64,000 nucleotides of DNA from Pseudo-nitzschia pungens (taxonomy: Eukaryota; Bacillariophyta; Bacillariophyceae; Bacillariales; Bacillariaceae). This document shows positions 53,383 to 63,601 of the stretch, in pieces. Where the stretch lies: positions 4,650,001-4,714,000 of the forward strand of contig CM074762.1 of NCBI GenBank assembly GCA_037355855.1, in the 5' to 3' direction. The position numbers and the translations under genes are program-made. The notes below the pieces were generated by a model. The model was not told the origin of the DNA. It worked only from the letters and a program-made list of their open reading frames with translations, and made no database searches. How positions within the stretch are numbered: position 1 is the first letter of the stretch; every line of letters starts with the position of its first letter.

Positions 53383-55332
53383 ATGGCCAAGCAAACCAGA
53401 AGACAAATCGCTGCAGCCGCCGCCGGAGCAGGCGCTGCTGGAGATGCCCCCGGAGATGGTGGAGCCGGAGGTGGCGCTCCCCCGCCTGGAGCTGTCCCCG
53501 GAGCCGGAGCCGAAGCCGGAGTCGGCGCTCCCTCACCTGGAGTTCTTCCTGGAGTTGTTCCTGTCGGAGCGCCTGGAGACGGCGTTCCCCCTGTTGGAGC
53601 GCTGCTCCCTGTCGGAGCGCCTGAAATCCCTCTTTTTGCTCCTGCTGGAGCCTCCAGAGTCCAACAAGAACCAAACCTTGACATCCAACCCCGATCTGAG
53701 ATGATCCTACTTGCTGCTATTCAAGAACTGAGAGCAATGCGCAACGAGAACGCAGCTCGGATTGCTGCTGAGACTGCTGCTGCTGCTGCTGCCGCCGCTC
53801 GTGCCCCTGCTCCTGCTCCCGCTCCCGCTCCCGCTCCTGTTGCCGCCCCTACAGGAGCTAGTCCTGAAATCCTCCAAGCCCATGCCACAGCCCAAGCTAA
53901 TGGTGGAATCTCTGGATACAAGAATGGAGCAAAGCTCAGCTCAAGGGAGTTAGACCTCCACAAGATCCTCTCTGGTTTCAGCAACAGTGATACGGCGGAC
54001 GAACTATTCCGGAATGGCCTCAACAGCATCGAGGCGATCCAACAGCTCTCTACCAAGGAACTCCCCAAGTACCTCCGTGACTTCAATGGGGGTCGTCATC
54101 CGATGTGCCCCTACCATGAACGAGTATTCATCGGACTATCCTTCAGACAATCTTTCCAGCTTCTTTCGGAATGGATCCGCTACCAACCTCTCATTGGTAT
54201 CAAGCCTACAGCCCATACTTGGCTTAGTGATCCCCTCGCAGCCGACCGAACTCGCCAACGCCTACATGAAATGCAGACCGCTGACAAGGAGGCCGTCTCG
54301 GCGTCCATTACTCCGCCGAAGCTCGTCAACCTTGACAACTTCCGTCAGTGGGAAGAAAGCTTTCGTCAGTTCCTCCGCTTTCAATACAATGAACAAGGAT
54401 TCCCCCTATCATACGTCATCCGTCCGAAGGAGCAAGAGACGGTGACTGCAGCAGAGAGATCCGCCACTGTTGGGAAGGACGGGATTTTTTCCAACTGGAT
54501 GGATTATAATGTTCGATGCGCCACGCTTGAAGGCCCGCAATTTGTCACTGACAACCACGACGTTTGGGTGTTGCTCTGCAACGCAGTTCGTGATGGCCCT
54601 GCCTGGGCCTACACTCGAAGGTACAAAGACGCGAAGAATCCGACTGGGAACGCCCGAGCGGCTTTCCTACATCTCTACGAGAATGCCTTCTCCGCAACCA
54701 ACGTCGCTGCTATTCTTGACAAGGTCCGTACCGGCATGTACACCTCCCGCTACACAGGAGACTCTCGAACATACGACTTTGAGAAGCACTGCAGAACTTG
54801 GTTGAATTTCCAGACTACGCTCTCCAACCACGACAAGTTGCCCGACGAAGAGGACTTCACCATGTGTTTCATCCACAGCATCCAAGATGATCGGTTTGAG
54901 AACCCCAAGATCCAGATCTTTGAAACCGATAAGTACACCAAGAACTTCAACGAGTGCGTCTCGTACTTCAAGAGGTGCCTTGGCATACGAAAGATGGGTG
55001 CGGTTGCAACCAAGCGAGCGCGAAGTATCTCCTCTGTCCACCAAGGTGGTGGCAACCAAGGAAGCAACAAGGGTGGATCGTACAGCGGCAAGATTGAGGA
55101 CAAGCAGTATCCCCATGAAGTCTACAAGACCTTCTCCAAGGAACAACGAAAGCAGTTGTATGACCTCCGCCAGCAGAAGAAAGCTCGAACTATTCAGTCC
55201 ACTAGTTCTACCACGCCTGCTGCCTCCGCGAACGCGACCCAAGGCGCAGGGAACAGTTTTGGGCCCAAGGGGCGCAAGAAGGGCAAGAAGAAGGGCAACG
55301 GCTCGAACCAAGGACAGACCCCCAAGAACTGA
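53383..55332 (+). CDS. Copia Gag protein
   Basis: 649 aa from ATG 53383 (MAKQTRRQIAAAAAGAG). The first 90 residues are Gly/Ala/Pro repeats, then an Ala/Pro tract (about residues 140-160, APAPAPAP), and then a helical body with LDNFRQWEESFRQFLRFQY and DNHDVWVLLCNAVRDGPAW, like the structural part of copia Gag. The C-terminus is basic (GRKKGKKKGNGSNQ) and replaces a zinc knuckle, which is absent. It forms the particle that packs element RNA. It ends in TGA at 55330-55332, and pol continues in the same frame. Confidence 0.85.
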   Translation: MAKQTRRQIAAAAAGAGAAGDAPGDGGAGGGAPPPGAVPGAGAEAGVGAPSPGVLPGVVPVGAPGDGVPPVGALLPVGAPEIPLFAPAGASRVQQEPNLDIQPRSEMILLAAIQELRAMRNENAARIAAETAAAAAAAARAPAPAPAPAPAPVAAPTGASPEILQAHATAQANGGISGYKNGAKLSSRELDLHKILSGFSNSDTADELFRNGLNSIEAIQQLSTKELPKYLRDFNGGRHPMCPYHERVFIGLSFRQSFQLLSEWIRYQPLIGIKPTAHTWLSDPLAADRTRQRLHEMQTADKEAVSASITPPKLVNLDNFRQWEESFRQFLRFQYNEQGFPLSYVIRPKEQETVTAAERSATVGKDGIFSNWMDYNVRCATLEGPQFVTDNHDVWVLLCNAVRDGPAWAYTRRYKDAKNPTGNARAAFLHLYENAFSATNVAAILDKVRTGMYTSRYTGDSRTYDFEKHCRTWLNFQTTLSNHDKLPDEEDFTMCFIHSIQDDRFENPKIQIFETDKYTKNFNECVSYFKRCLGIRKMGAVATKRARSISSVHQGGGNQGSNKGGSYSGKIEDKQYPHEVYKTFSKEQRKQLYDLRQQKKARTIQSTSSTTPAASANATQGAGNSFGPKGRKKGKKKGNGSNQGQTPKN

Positions 55333-55375
55333 AACGACGGCCGGTGCCCGAAATTAAGTAAGGTTGGCCGGCTGT
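55330..55375 (+). promoter_or_regulatory. Candidate UGA readthrough signal between gag and pol
   Basis: TGA at 55330-55332 is the only stop between the gag ATG and the end of pol in one frame. After a 4-nt spacer (55333-55336) a 9-bp stem can form: 55337-55345 (acggccggt) with 55367-55375 (gccggctgt), including two G-U pairs, and a 21-nt loop at 55346-55366. A stem-loop directly 3' of a stop is what drives suppression in readthrough retroelements. Confidence 0.55.
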
Positions 55376-58300
55376 TGTACCAGATGGATCTCCCGCGCGC
55401 GCGCCCCCCACCGAGCCCTGAGGGACAATGCGAGCTGGACAGCCACGCTGATACGACTGCCGCCGGTTCCAATATGATCTTGCTTGAAGACCAAGTCGTC
55501 AGCCACGTCGATGTTCATCCTTTTTCGCCTGAGCTCGAGCCTATCAAGAACATTCCTATTGGGACCTGTGTTACGGCCTACACAGATACCGACGGGAAAG
55601 TTTGGTTGATCTATTTCCACGAAGCCCTGTACTTTGGCGACAAGTTGTCCCACAGCTTGATTTGTCCGAATCAGATACGGGACTGTCATCCCAATAGTGT
55701 CAGTGAAGCGCCCCGTCAGTACGATGAGCAGTCCAGTCACTCCATCCATATTGACAATACCGACCCTGAAGATCCCCATGCGGGCCACACCCTCGATATC
55801 AAGCTCCTGCTTGATGGGGTCGTGTCCTATTTCCCTTCCCGCAAGCCCACCAAGCATGAAATGGCTACATGCGATCATGTCGTTGCTACCCGAGACTTCC
55901 CTTGGGATCCGAAGAGCAAGAAGTTCGAGCAAGCCGAAGAAGCCATCGACGGATCTCATCCGTTGAATCCTACGGTGTCTGTCCTTCGCGCGGGGACGCC
56001 CCATGCGCCTGCGCCGACCACGAAGCAGTCCAAGAGGTCCAAGACGAACAAGCGCAAGTTGGAGCCCGTCGAAACACGGTCCAACTTCAGTCCCCATTTG
56101 TACGACGATCCTCTTCGGAGCGACGAGCTGATCCTGCCACAGCATGATTGCTATGAGAAGTACAAGCTGCGGAGCCTTCAGCAACTCTGTACCCGCCGTG
56201 ATCTGACCCCATGTGCGATCGCATCCGACTCGCGTCTGGATGCGCAGCTATCTTCTTTTTTCCATTCGGGCGATTCCCTGAAGACTTGCGGGGACGATGT
56301 AGACGTGGATTCAGTACCAAGTCTTACAGTCAACGCCCTGCATACCCCTCTGTATGAGCGCGCCTACACCGATGGACGCGAGCGCTTCGAATTGGATCCC
56401 CGTTGCAGGGATTTCCCCGTCTGCCTGTCTGCCGTTTACAAGCATGTTCGATGGGACGACGATGCAGTCGAACCAGTTGATCCCGAGCTCGACACTATCG
56501 CCAGACGAGCCAAGTGGGGTCCGACGATTGACACCGAACGATACTGCAAGATCGACTCCGACCGTCTGTCCAAGATTTGGGATGTATCTCCAAGAAAGGC
56601 TGCGGATACTCTTCGAGTCACGACGCAGAAAGGGTTCCGCAACCCTATGCATCCCCTTGTCCGCCGATTGCCAACGCAGAGCTTCAGAAACAAGCGCATC
56701 GCGGCTGGCAAATGGTACACCGACACCTGGATGGCAAAGGTACCGAGCATCATGCGACAAGATTCAGCCGCCCAAGTTTTCAGTAATGGTAAGGGCTACG
56801 ACGAGTTCATACCTATACAGGGCAAGAAGCAAGCGTATGAAGGCCTGAAGATTTTCATCCACGACGTCGGTATCCCCGAGCATTTGATATCTGATGGCGC
56901 TCAAGAGCAAGGAGCCCCTGGTACTTACAAGACCCCATGGAATAAGGTTGTCAGCAAGAACCATATCCACCAGACCTTTATCCAGCCAAGATGTCCCTTC
57001 CAGAACCGCGCGGAGCTCAGCATCGGCCATATCAGCAGAAGCATCCGCAAGAAGACGGCTCGGAAGCGATCCCCCAAGCGCCTGTGGGCTTTCTGCGGCG
57101 AGCTTGTTGCCGCAATCCGCCAACGCACAGCTTCCAGTGATCCTACGACGATGGGTCGAACGCCATTCGAAATCGTGCATGGGTACATGCCTGATATATC
57201 TCTTTACCAAGCCCATGAATGGTATGATTTCGTCTATTGGGTTGATCTCTCTGACGGGACCGAGAAGCTGGGACGGTGGCTTGGCCCGTGCGGTGACCGA
57301 TTCGGAGGCGGAGACTGCCACTGGATCCTGAACGAGGCGGCCATGCCGGTAAGCACTAACACAGTCCGTGCTGTTACTGAAGAAGAATGGCGTTCCCATG
57401 ACGTCAAGCGCTATATGGACTCATTTGACCAAGCAGTTGAATCCAAGATCGGGGACAAGGTTGAGGATAACGACGCAAAGTTCCAAGCTACGTACCCTGA
57501 TCCCCCTGCTGAGTTATTTGAAGGTCACCAAGAACGGTGGGAGCTCGCCGAGCCTGAAGCCTCTATTCCAGATATTGACGACCTCATACCTGATGGGGAT
57601 GACTATGATGAGTATATTGGTAATAATGTCATGATCCAGAAGGGCGATGAACGACTACGGTGTGTCGTGAAGAATCGTTCTGCTGATCTTAATGGCAATC
57701 CGATTGGTAAGAGGAATGATAACCCTATCCTTGATACCAGAATGTATGATCTGCAGTTTCCAGATGGTTCCGTCGAGCAGTACACCGCCAACATCGTTGC
57801 TGAGAGCATGTACAGCGAAATCGACGACGACGGACGCATGTTTTCTCTACTGGACGAGATTATTGATCACGAGAAGGACGGATCCGCCGTTAGGAAGCAA
57901 GATGCGACGATCACCAACAAGCATGGTCGCAAAGTCCCCAAGCCTACAACGAAGGGATGGCGACTGCTCGTCAGTTGGAAAGACGGGACCGAATCCTGGT
58001 GTAAGTTGAGCGATCTGAAAGAGTCCTTTCCTGTGCAGACCGCAGAATACGCCATATCTGCCAAGATCTCGGATCAGCCAGCATTCCGATGGTGGATTCA
58101 CCATGTACTACGAAGGAAGAAGCGAATCCTCAAGGCTACCAAGCAAAACAAGTACTGGGATCGGACCCACAAGTTCGGAGTGGAGCTACCACATTCTATC
58201 CCTGAAGCCCTCGCCATCGACCGAAAGACGGGGACCGACTATTGGGAGAAGGCGATTGCGAAGGAGATGAGAAACAACGAGATGGCGTTCGAGTTTGACC

Positions 58301-59895
58301 CCAGCTACACCGTCGAAGGTCTCAAGGCCGAAGGATTCAGCAAGATCACGACGCACATGATCTTTGACGTGAAGTTGGGGTCCCTGACGCGGAAAGCACG
58401 GCTCGTCGCCGATGGTCATAAGGTACAAGCAACAGCTAAGGAACATACCTTCAGCAGTGTACCAAGCAGGGATTCAGTCCGTATCTTCTTCCTGTTGGCA
58501 GCGCTGAACAATCTGGACGTGCTGTCTGCGGACATCCAGAATGCCTACCTTACAGCGCCGATCAAGAAGAAATATTATTTGGTTGCACGAGCTGAAGACG
58601 GTTTTCCCCCGCACTTGGTAGGACAGGTATGTAAGATCGTTCGAGCACTGTATGGACTTCCTGTTGCAGGCGCGTCGTTCCGATCCTATTTGACCAAGCA
58701 CCTACGAACGCTAGGATATCAACCCTGTAAAGCTGATCCTGATGTTCATATGCGGGTGGAGACGCGAAAGGATGGTTCTAGGTACTGGGCATACCTGATT
58801 GCATACGTCGACGATATCATCTGTTGCAGTGAGGACCCCCGACGGCAGTTGGAAAGTATCGAGCAGCGCTTCACGCTGAAGGACGGGACTATAGAAGTTC
58901 CAACCCTGTATCTGGGCGCTGATGTCCATTCGCATGTGGTCGAAGACGACCCAATTCCCAAGTGGGCGATGTCCTCCGAGAAATATGCTAAGAAGGCCAT
59001 CGACGCAGTAGAGAAGGAGCTTGGCACCGAGCAGTATGGTTACAAGTATCTTCCGAACAAGGTGTCAACCCCGTTGACGTCAGATTATCGACCTGAAGTT
59101 GATGTAACCGCCGAACTGGATCCAAGCAAGCAGAACTACTACCAGGGCCTGATTGGTGTCTTGAGGTGGTTGTGCGAACTTGGAAGACTGGATTTGGTCA
59201 TGCCTGTATCCCTCATGTCTAGGTATCTAGCGCAAGCAAGAACAGGGCATTTGAACCAAGTATTGCACATGTTTGCCTATCTCAAGGCGCATGCCCGATC
59301 CAAGTTGGTGTTTGATGAGACCCGGCCTGAAGTGGATGAGTCCAGATTCCCTGACTGCGATTGGAGTGAGTTCTATCCGGATGCCAAGGAAGTGTTGCCA
59401 CCGGATGCTCCTGAACCCCTTGGGAATGCAGTTATTATGAGTTGCTTTGTTGACGCCGATCATGCCGGATGCAAAGCAACAAGAAGATCCCATACAGGAA
59501 TTATTATATTCCTAAACAGGGCACCTATCCTGTGGTTCAGCAAACGCCAGACCACTGTGGAGACCTCAACCTTCGGTTCTGAGATAGTGGCATTACGGAT
59601 TGCCATTGAACTGATTGAGGGCCTCAGGTACAAGCTTAGGATGATGGGGGTCCCTGTTGAAGGTCCTACGAATGTATACTGTGACAATGAGTCTGTTGTC
59701 AAAAATACCACCAGACCGGAGAGTCCATGCAACAAGAAGCACAACAGTGTTGCCTACCACAAGGCGCGCGAGTCTATTGCTGCTGGGACAATTCGCATTG
59801 CAAAGGAGCCTGGCGAGACCAATATTGCTGATTTATTCACTAAGTTGCTGAATGGTCCGGCTCTGAAAGAACACTGTGCTCGATGCATGTGGTAA
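55333..59895 (+). CDS. Copia Pol polyprotein: protease, integrase, RT, RNase H
   Basis: Open in the gag frame from just after the UGA; first ATG at 55384, about 1503 codons. Protease: CELDSHADTTAAG near residue 20, the DSHAD variant of the D-S/T-G site. Integrase (about 440-590): DTW, SDGAQEQ and NRAELSIGH supply D, D and E. RT (about 985-1150): KARLVADGHKV, LSADIQNAYLTAP, ALYGLPVAGASF and the catalytic YVDD. RNase H (about 1365-1500): FVDADHAGCKATRRS, TFGSEIVALR, YCDNESV. PR-INT-RT-RH is the Ty1/copia order, and the DSHAD site and sequence style are of the CoDi lineages. The protein makes cDNA from element RNA and inserts it in the nucleus. Confidence 0.93.
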   Translation, partial: NDGRCPKLSKVGRLLYQMDLPRARPPPSPEGQCELDSHADTTAAGSNMILLEDQVVSHVDVHPFSPELEPIKNIPIGTCVTAYTDTDGKVWLIYFHEALYFGDKLSHSLICPNQIRDCHPNSVSEAPRQYDEQSSHSIHIDNTDPEDPHAGHTLDIKLLLDGVVSYFPSRKPTKHEMATCDHVVATRDFPWDPKSKKFEQAEEAIDGSHPLNPTVSVLRAGTPHAPAPTTKQSKRSKTNKRKLEPVETRSNFSPHLYDDPLRSDELILPQHDCYEKYKLRSLQQLCTRRDLTPCAIASDSRLDAQLSSFFHSGDSLKTCGDDVDVDSVPSLTVNALHTPLYERAYTDGRERFELDPRCRDFPVCLSAVYKHVRWDDDAVEPVDPELDTIARRAKWGPTIDTERYCKIDSDRLSKIWDVSPRKAADTLRVTTQKGFRNPMHPLVRRLPTQSFRNKRIAAGKWYTDTWMAKVPSIMRQDSAAQVFSNGKGYDEFIPIQGKKQAYEGLKIFIHDVGIPEHLISDGAQEQGAPGTYKTPWNKVVSKNHIHQTFIQPRCPFQNRAELSIGHISRSIRKKTARKRSPKRLWAFCGELVAAIRQRTASSDPTTMGRTPFEIVHGYMPDISLYQAHEWYDFVYWVDLSDGTEKLGRWLGPCGDRFGGGDCHWILNEAAMPVSTNTVRAVTEEEWRSHDVKRYMDSFDQAVESKIGDKVEDNDAKFQATYPDPPAELFEGHQERWELAEPEASIPDIDDLIPDGDDYDEYIGNNVMIQKGDERLRCVVKNRSADLNGNPIGKRNDNPILDTRMYDLQFPDGSVEQYTANIVAESMYSEIDDDGRMFSLLDEIIDHEKDGSAVRKQDATITNKHGRKVPKPTTKGWRLLVSWKDGTESWCKLSDLKESFPVQTAEYAISAKISDQPAFRWWIHHVLRRKKRILKATKQNKYWDRTHKFGVELPHSIPEALAIDRKTGTDYWEKAIAKEMRNNEMAFEFDPSYTVEGLKAEGFSKITTHMIFDVKLGSLTRKARLVADGHKVQATAKEHTFSSVPSRDSVRIFFLLAALNNLDVLSADIQNAYLTAPIKKKYYLVARAEDGFPPHLVGQVCKIVRALYGLPVAGASFRSYLTKHLRTLGYQPCKADPDVHMRVETRKDGSRYWAYLIAYVDDIICCSEDPRRQLESIEQRFTLKDGTIEVPTLYLGADVHSHVVEDDPIPKWAMSSEKYAKKAIDAVEKELGTEQYGYKYLPNKVSTPLTSDYRPEVDVTAELDPSKQNYYQGLIGVLRWLCELGRLDLVMPVSLMSRYLAQARTGHLNQVLHMFAYLKAHARSKLVFDETRPEVDESRFPDCDWSEFYPDAKEVLPPDAPEPLGNAVIMSCFVDADHAGCKATRRSHTGIIIFLNRAPILWFSKRQTTVETSTFGSEIVALRIAIELIEGLRYKLRMMGVPVEGPTNVYCDNESVVKNTTRPESPCNKKHNSVAYHKARESIAAGTIRIAKEPGETNIADLFTKLLNGPALKEHCARCMW

Positions 59896-60390
59896 AGAAA
59901 AAATTGCTCTAGCTGCATTATTTGGGGTACCTTTGGTCCCTGACAAGCAGCTCGGACGCAGCAGATATCGATTTCGATTTTCGGGAGCAATCGATTACGA
60001 TTCCGGATTCGATCTGACCTTCGATTATATGTTATATGTTGGGAGTCTCCGGTACACCGGTTCCGGGGACTATAAACTTGAATGACAATAGGCTGATTGA
60101 TCTCCTTGTTCGTGTCAAGGAATGGAACCAAGGGCAAAACGCCCTCCGGTCCAACCCCCTTTTTTTTCTACCATAAATCGGCCGGGCCTCTGATAGAAGA
60201 ACTGCAATATTTGGTGCAGTTTGATCTCTGACAAGTTATATGGAAGCATCCCTGAATTCTGTTATGATCCATCCAAGTGTCCTGGTACAACAAGCAAGAG
60301 TATTGGTGTCCTCCTGGGAGTATCTGTTTCCGGGGACTGGTATAGTTGCTCAGTTGCTCATACAGGACCACTGGCATGAATCACGGGGAC
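59896..60390 (+). other. Pol-to-LTR tail of copia element
   Basis: Non-coding 3' part. The polypurine site would abut 60391; only a short acggggac is present there. Confidence 0.5.
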
Positions 60391-60795
60391 TATGAAGATA
60401 TCCAGTGTGCTATGATCTGTGCTAAGGCCCTGTGTAGAAGGGCTACTGGGTCTACAGTCAGCAACCTCCAGTAACTGACTAACAGGTGTTGAGCTGAGTG
60501 CTAGAGCTGTGTGCTAATTGCTAGCATACAGGCTCAGCAACAGGCTCAGCAACAGGCTTAGCAACAGGCTTAGCAGCAGGCTTAGCAGCAGGCTTAGCAG
60601 CAGACCTATCCTGTCTAGTATTGCTAGCAGAGTTTACTAGGGTTGCCGCGTACGATTTGTACCAATTGTACGTACCCCGAGTAAAGCACCTTTTTATGGG
60701 TAGCTAAATGCTACAGGGTTAGGGTTGCTAAGGCTACGAGATACTGGAAGATGCTAACCTACCATGATACCAATGCTAAGATATGATGCTACCGC
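60391..60795 (+). repeat. 3' LTR, left part
   Basis: 405 bp equal to 51478-51882, ending accgc, the target of the nested element. Joined to 63084-63601 it gives exactly 923 bp. Confidence 0.93.
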
Positions 60796-63078
60796 TGCCG
60801 TGCACCGAACCAACCCTAAATAAGAATAAGGTTAAGGTTTGGATCAGAGCAAGATCGGCGATGAGCTGACTCAGCAGGGCTCGCTGACCACTCGCTCAAT
60901 GCTCCATGAGAGAGCATCTCCACCACCTTCACTAATCATCTAATAGCTCACAATTACAATTTGCATATCACTACTATTCTAATCACTAGTAGACCCGGGG
61001 TATGGCATGATTTTAAAATCAAGCTGAGCGCTGATGACCATGAGCAGAAAGATCACGATCGACCGAAAAGGATCGACGAGACTGAAAGAACAACCGATTG
61101 ATCGGCCAAAAAGGGACCGACGTTGGAAACTGCTGAAAAAATGGAGGCGCATAGAAGCAAACAGGGAGAAGGATATCCAGTGTCTGCAGCACAAGGAAGA
61201 CCGACCCCAGCAACTGTTGGCGCCCAAAGAAGGGAGCAACAGCAGCAACAGAGACACCTAAGTACCTAAACAGGACCATGGTCGACAAAAGAAATAATCG
61301 AAATTATCAAAAAACAAGAAAAATTGACCGATCCAGTGTGACGGCGATTACAAAGCCGGGATGAAACGGAGCAACGTAAATCCCAGTCGCAGCTAGCACC
61401 ATTAGATGGAGCAGCAGCAACAACTGAGACACCTAAGGACCTGAACAGGACCAGGGTCGTCGACGCAAGACCGTTTCAGGAACAACGGCAAAAAGGAACG
61501 CCCAATCCAGTGGGACGGCGACAACAACTCCAAGCGTTCGAGGAACGATGGAAACAGAACAGTGGCAGTTAGCACCATCAGATGGAGCAGCAGCAACAAC
61601 AGAGAGACCTAAGGACCTCGATAGGTCCATGGTTGACACAGTAACGAACGTCAGAAAGCCGTTCGAAGAACAAAACAATCGAAATCGACCGATCCAGTGG
61701 GACGGCGACAACAACGCTACGGCGACAACAACGCTACGGCGACAACAACGCTACGGCGATAATAAATAAACTCCAATCACCATACCAGGTATGGAGCAGT
61801 TGCAGCAAGCTCCCTCAGAAGCAGGATGCTGGCAACTACACACGGCAAAATGACTGATCCGATGGGATAGCATGCTGCCGCAAAAAAAAAAAAAAATAAA
61901 ATAAAATAAAATAAAATAAAATAAAATAAAATAACCGTCCGATCCAGCGTGATGGCGGCAACAACAAGGCCAACCTTGTTCCGGACAAACAACCAGTCCA
62001 CAGGGAGCTCTAAATAAACCAGAGCAATCCCACAAAATTGATAAACAACACCCGCAGAGGTGCTCTGGGGTTACAAAATATGAGCCTCCAGTCAACTGCT
62101 GCAAATACACCCAAAATACAACGCCACGGCGGCAATAAAACCAATCCAGAGTGATGGCAACAATTAACCAAGCGTTCAACGAACGGCGGCTAAGACGCAG
62201 CTAGCACCATTAGATGGAGCAGCAGCAACTGAGACACCTAAGGCCCTTAATAGGACCACGGTTGTCGACAAAAGAAAATAACAAACGGCGGAAAACCGAC
62301 GTTTGTGTTGTTACAGGCGATACGATTCACAGACGAACGATCGCGAACAATCCAACGCAACGTCAACAAACCGATACAACACGGTCGACATTGCATCCAA
62401 ACTAATAAACCTCACCATTCCCATGTGGTGGGTGAGGACTTCTTTTTAACAGCCAACAATGCTGGAACGCGAAGAGCTACATGCTTTCGTGGAGGCGAAG
62501 GATGTGGACTACACCTACAGACTACGAGTTGTACAAGCTCCACAGGTTTGACAAAACCACTCCTCTCTTCTCTCCATTCTACAGAGGAGGATACAGCGCA
62601 CTCCCTGCAGGTGGACATAGCCCAGTCAAATTATGGGCTGATTGCAACCTCATCATTCCCACGTGGTGGGTGAGGACTTCTTTCCTTTACTATTACAACC
62701 TCATCATTCCCATGTGGTGGGTGAGGACTTCTAATAACAGCAGTATGGATCATAAGCCCGTTCCAACAGCAGTGATACTCCCTAGTCCAGCAGCTCATAA
62801 TTAATGTGACTGTAACGATTGGAAAGGGATTGATTGAACCAATAGTGACATTCCCATGGAGGCGTATGCCGTGCACCGAACCAACCCTAAATAAGAATAA
62901 GGTTAAGGTTTGGATCAGAGCAAGATCGGCGATGAGCTGACTCAGCAGGGCTCGCTGACCACTCGCTCAATGCTCCATGAGAGAGCATCTCCACCACCTT
63001 CACTAATCATCTAATAGCTCACAATTACAATTTGCATATCACTACTATTCTAATCACTAGTAGACCCGGGGTATGGCA
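60796..63078 (+). mobile_element. Nested non-autonomous LTR element (LARD/TRIM-like), 2283 bp
   Basis: LTRs at 60796-61007 and 62867-63078 are 212 bp each, TGCCGTGCACC...GGGTATGGCA, the reverse complement of the LTRs of the 969-bp element beside ZEP. The target duplication is accgc (60791-60795, 63079-63083). The interior has no RT, integrase or gag. It is about 1.3 kb longer than that of the ZEP copy. The extra part holds about four units with agatggagcagcagcaacaa, gagacacctaaggacct and ggaccatggtcgacaaaag, and five with ccgatccagtgtgacggcga. A purine-rich atggaggcgta precedes the right LTR. Confidence 0.93.
61873..61935 (+). repeat. Poly-A and (AAAAT)n run
   Basis: A run of about 15 A is followed by about nine aaaat/aataa pentamers inside the nested element. 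It may reflect an ancient retroposed 3' end or slippage. Confidence 0.9.
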
Positions 63079-63601
63079 ACCGCCAGGGTCGGGTCATTGG
63101 TGTATAATATATACCATGACCGGATACCCGGCCCAAACAGTTACCAAACGTGCTAGCATAAGTGAGCTAGCACACGATTGGATATAATTAAGCGAAGCTA
63201 CGATACTCCGATACGCTACTCGTAGGATACAGTACCAGAGCTACAGGAGCTCTGTTATTATACGAGTTAGCGAGTTAGCGAATCGATGTCACGATACACG
63301 ATACAGAGCTGAGCGCTTTGGCTCAGCTCCCTTTTATTCACTCTTTCTTTTATACTCTAAAATAAACACACCTATCATGCCCTCCTTTACGACCGATTCC
63401 GATGTACCTCTAGGGAAGTGCCTTGTATTGCTTGAGCGTATGCAATAGACCTTGAACAGTCCACTGTAGACTCACGATTTGCCAGGACTTTATGTATTAT
63501 TATTGTTAAGGCTTTTCCTTATTTACAGACCAGTACGAGTCGAACTTATCTACAAGTCGATTGAGTTCCCCGAAGACCGCTGACGAGCGGATATCAACAC
63601 A
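63079..63601 (+). repeat. 3' LTR, right part, with duplicated target site
   Basis: 63079-63083 is the second accgc; 63084-63601 equals 51883-52400 of the 5' LTR, ending GATATCAACACA. Confidence 0.93.

Larger units (their letters stand above)
51478..63601 (+). mobile_element. Full-length CoDi-type Ty1/copia retrotransposon with a nested insertion
   Basis: Order: 5' LTR (51478-52400), 982-bp leader, gag, pol (PR-INT-RT-RNaseH), about 495-bp tail, 3' LTR split by a 2283-bp LTR element. Without the insertion the element is 9841 bp. Both LTRs are 923 bp with no length difference and read as identical where I compared them; both ORFs are open. ataa stands on both outer sides (51474-51477, 63602-63605), a possible short target duplication; a 5-bp match is not evident. 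All signs are of a recent insertion followed by a still younger nested one. Confidence 0.93.

Noticed and set aside
53707..54086. Minus-strand Ala/Ser/Gly ORFs across copia gag
   Set aside because: They are complements of the GC-rich Ala/Pro tracts of Gag.
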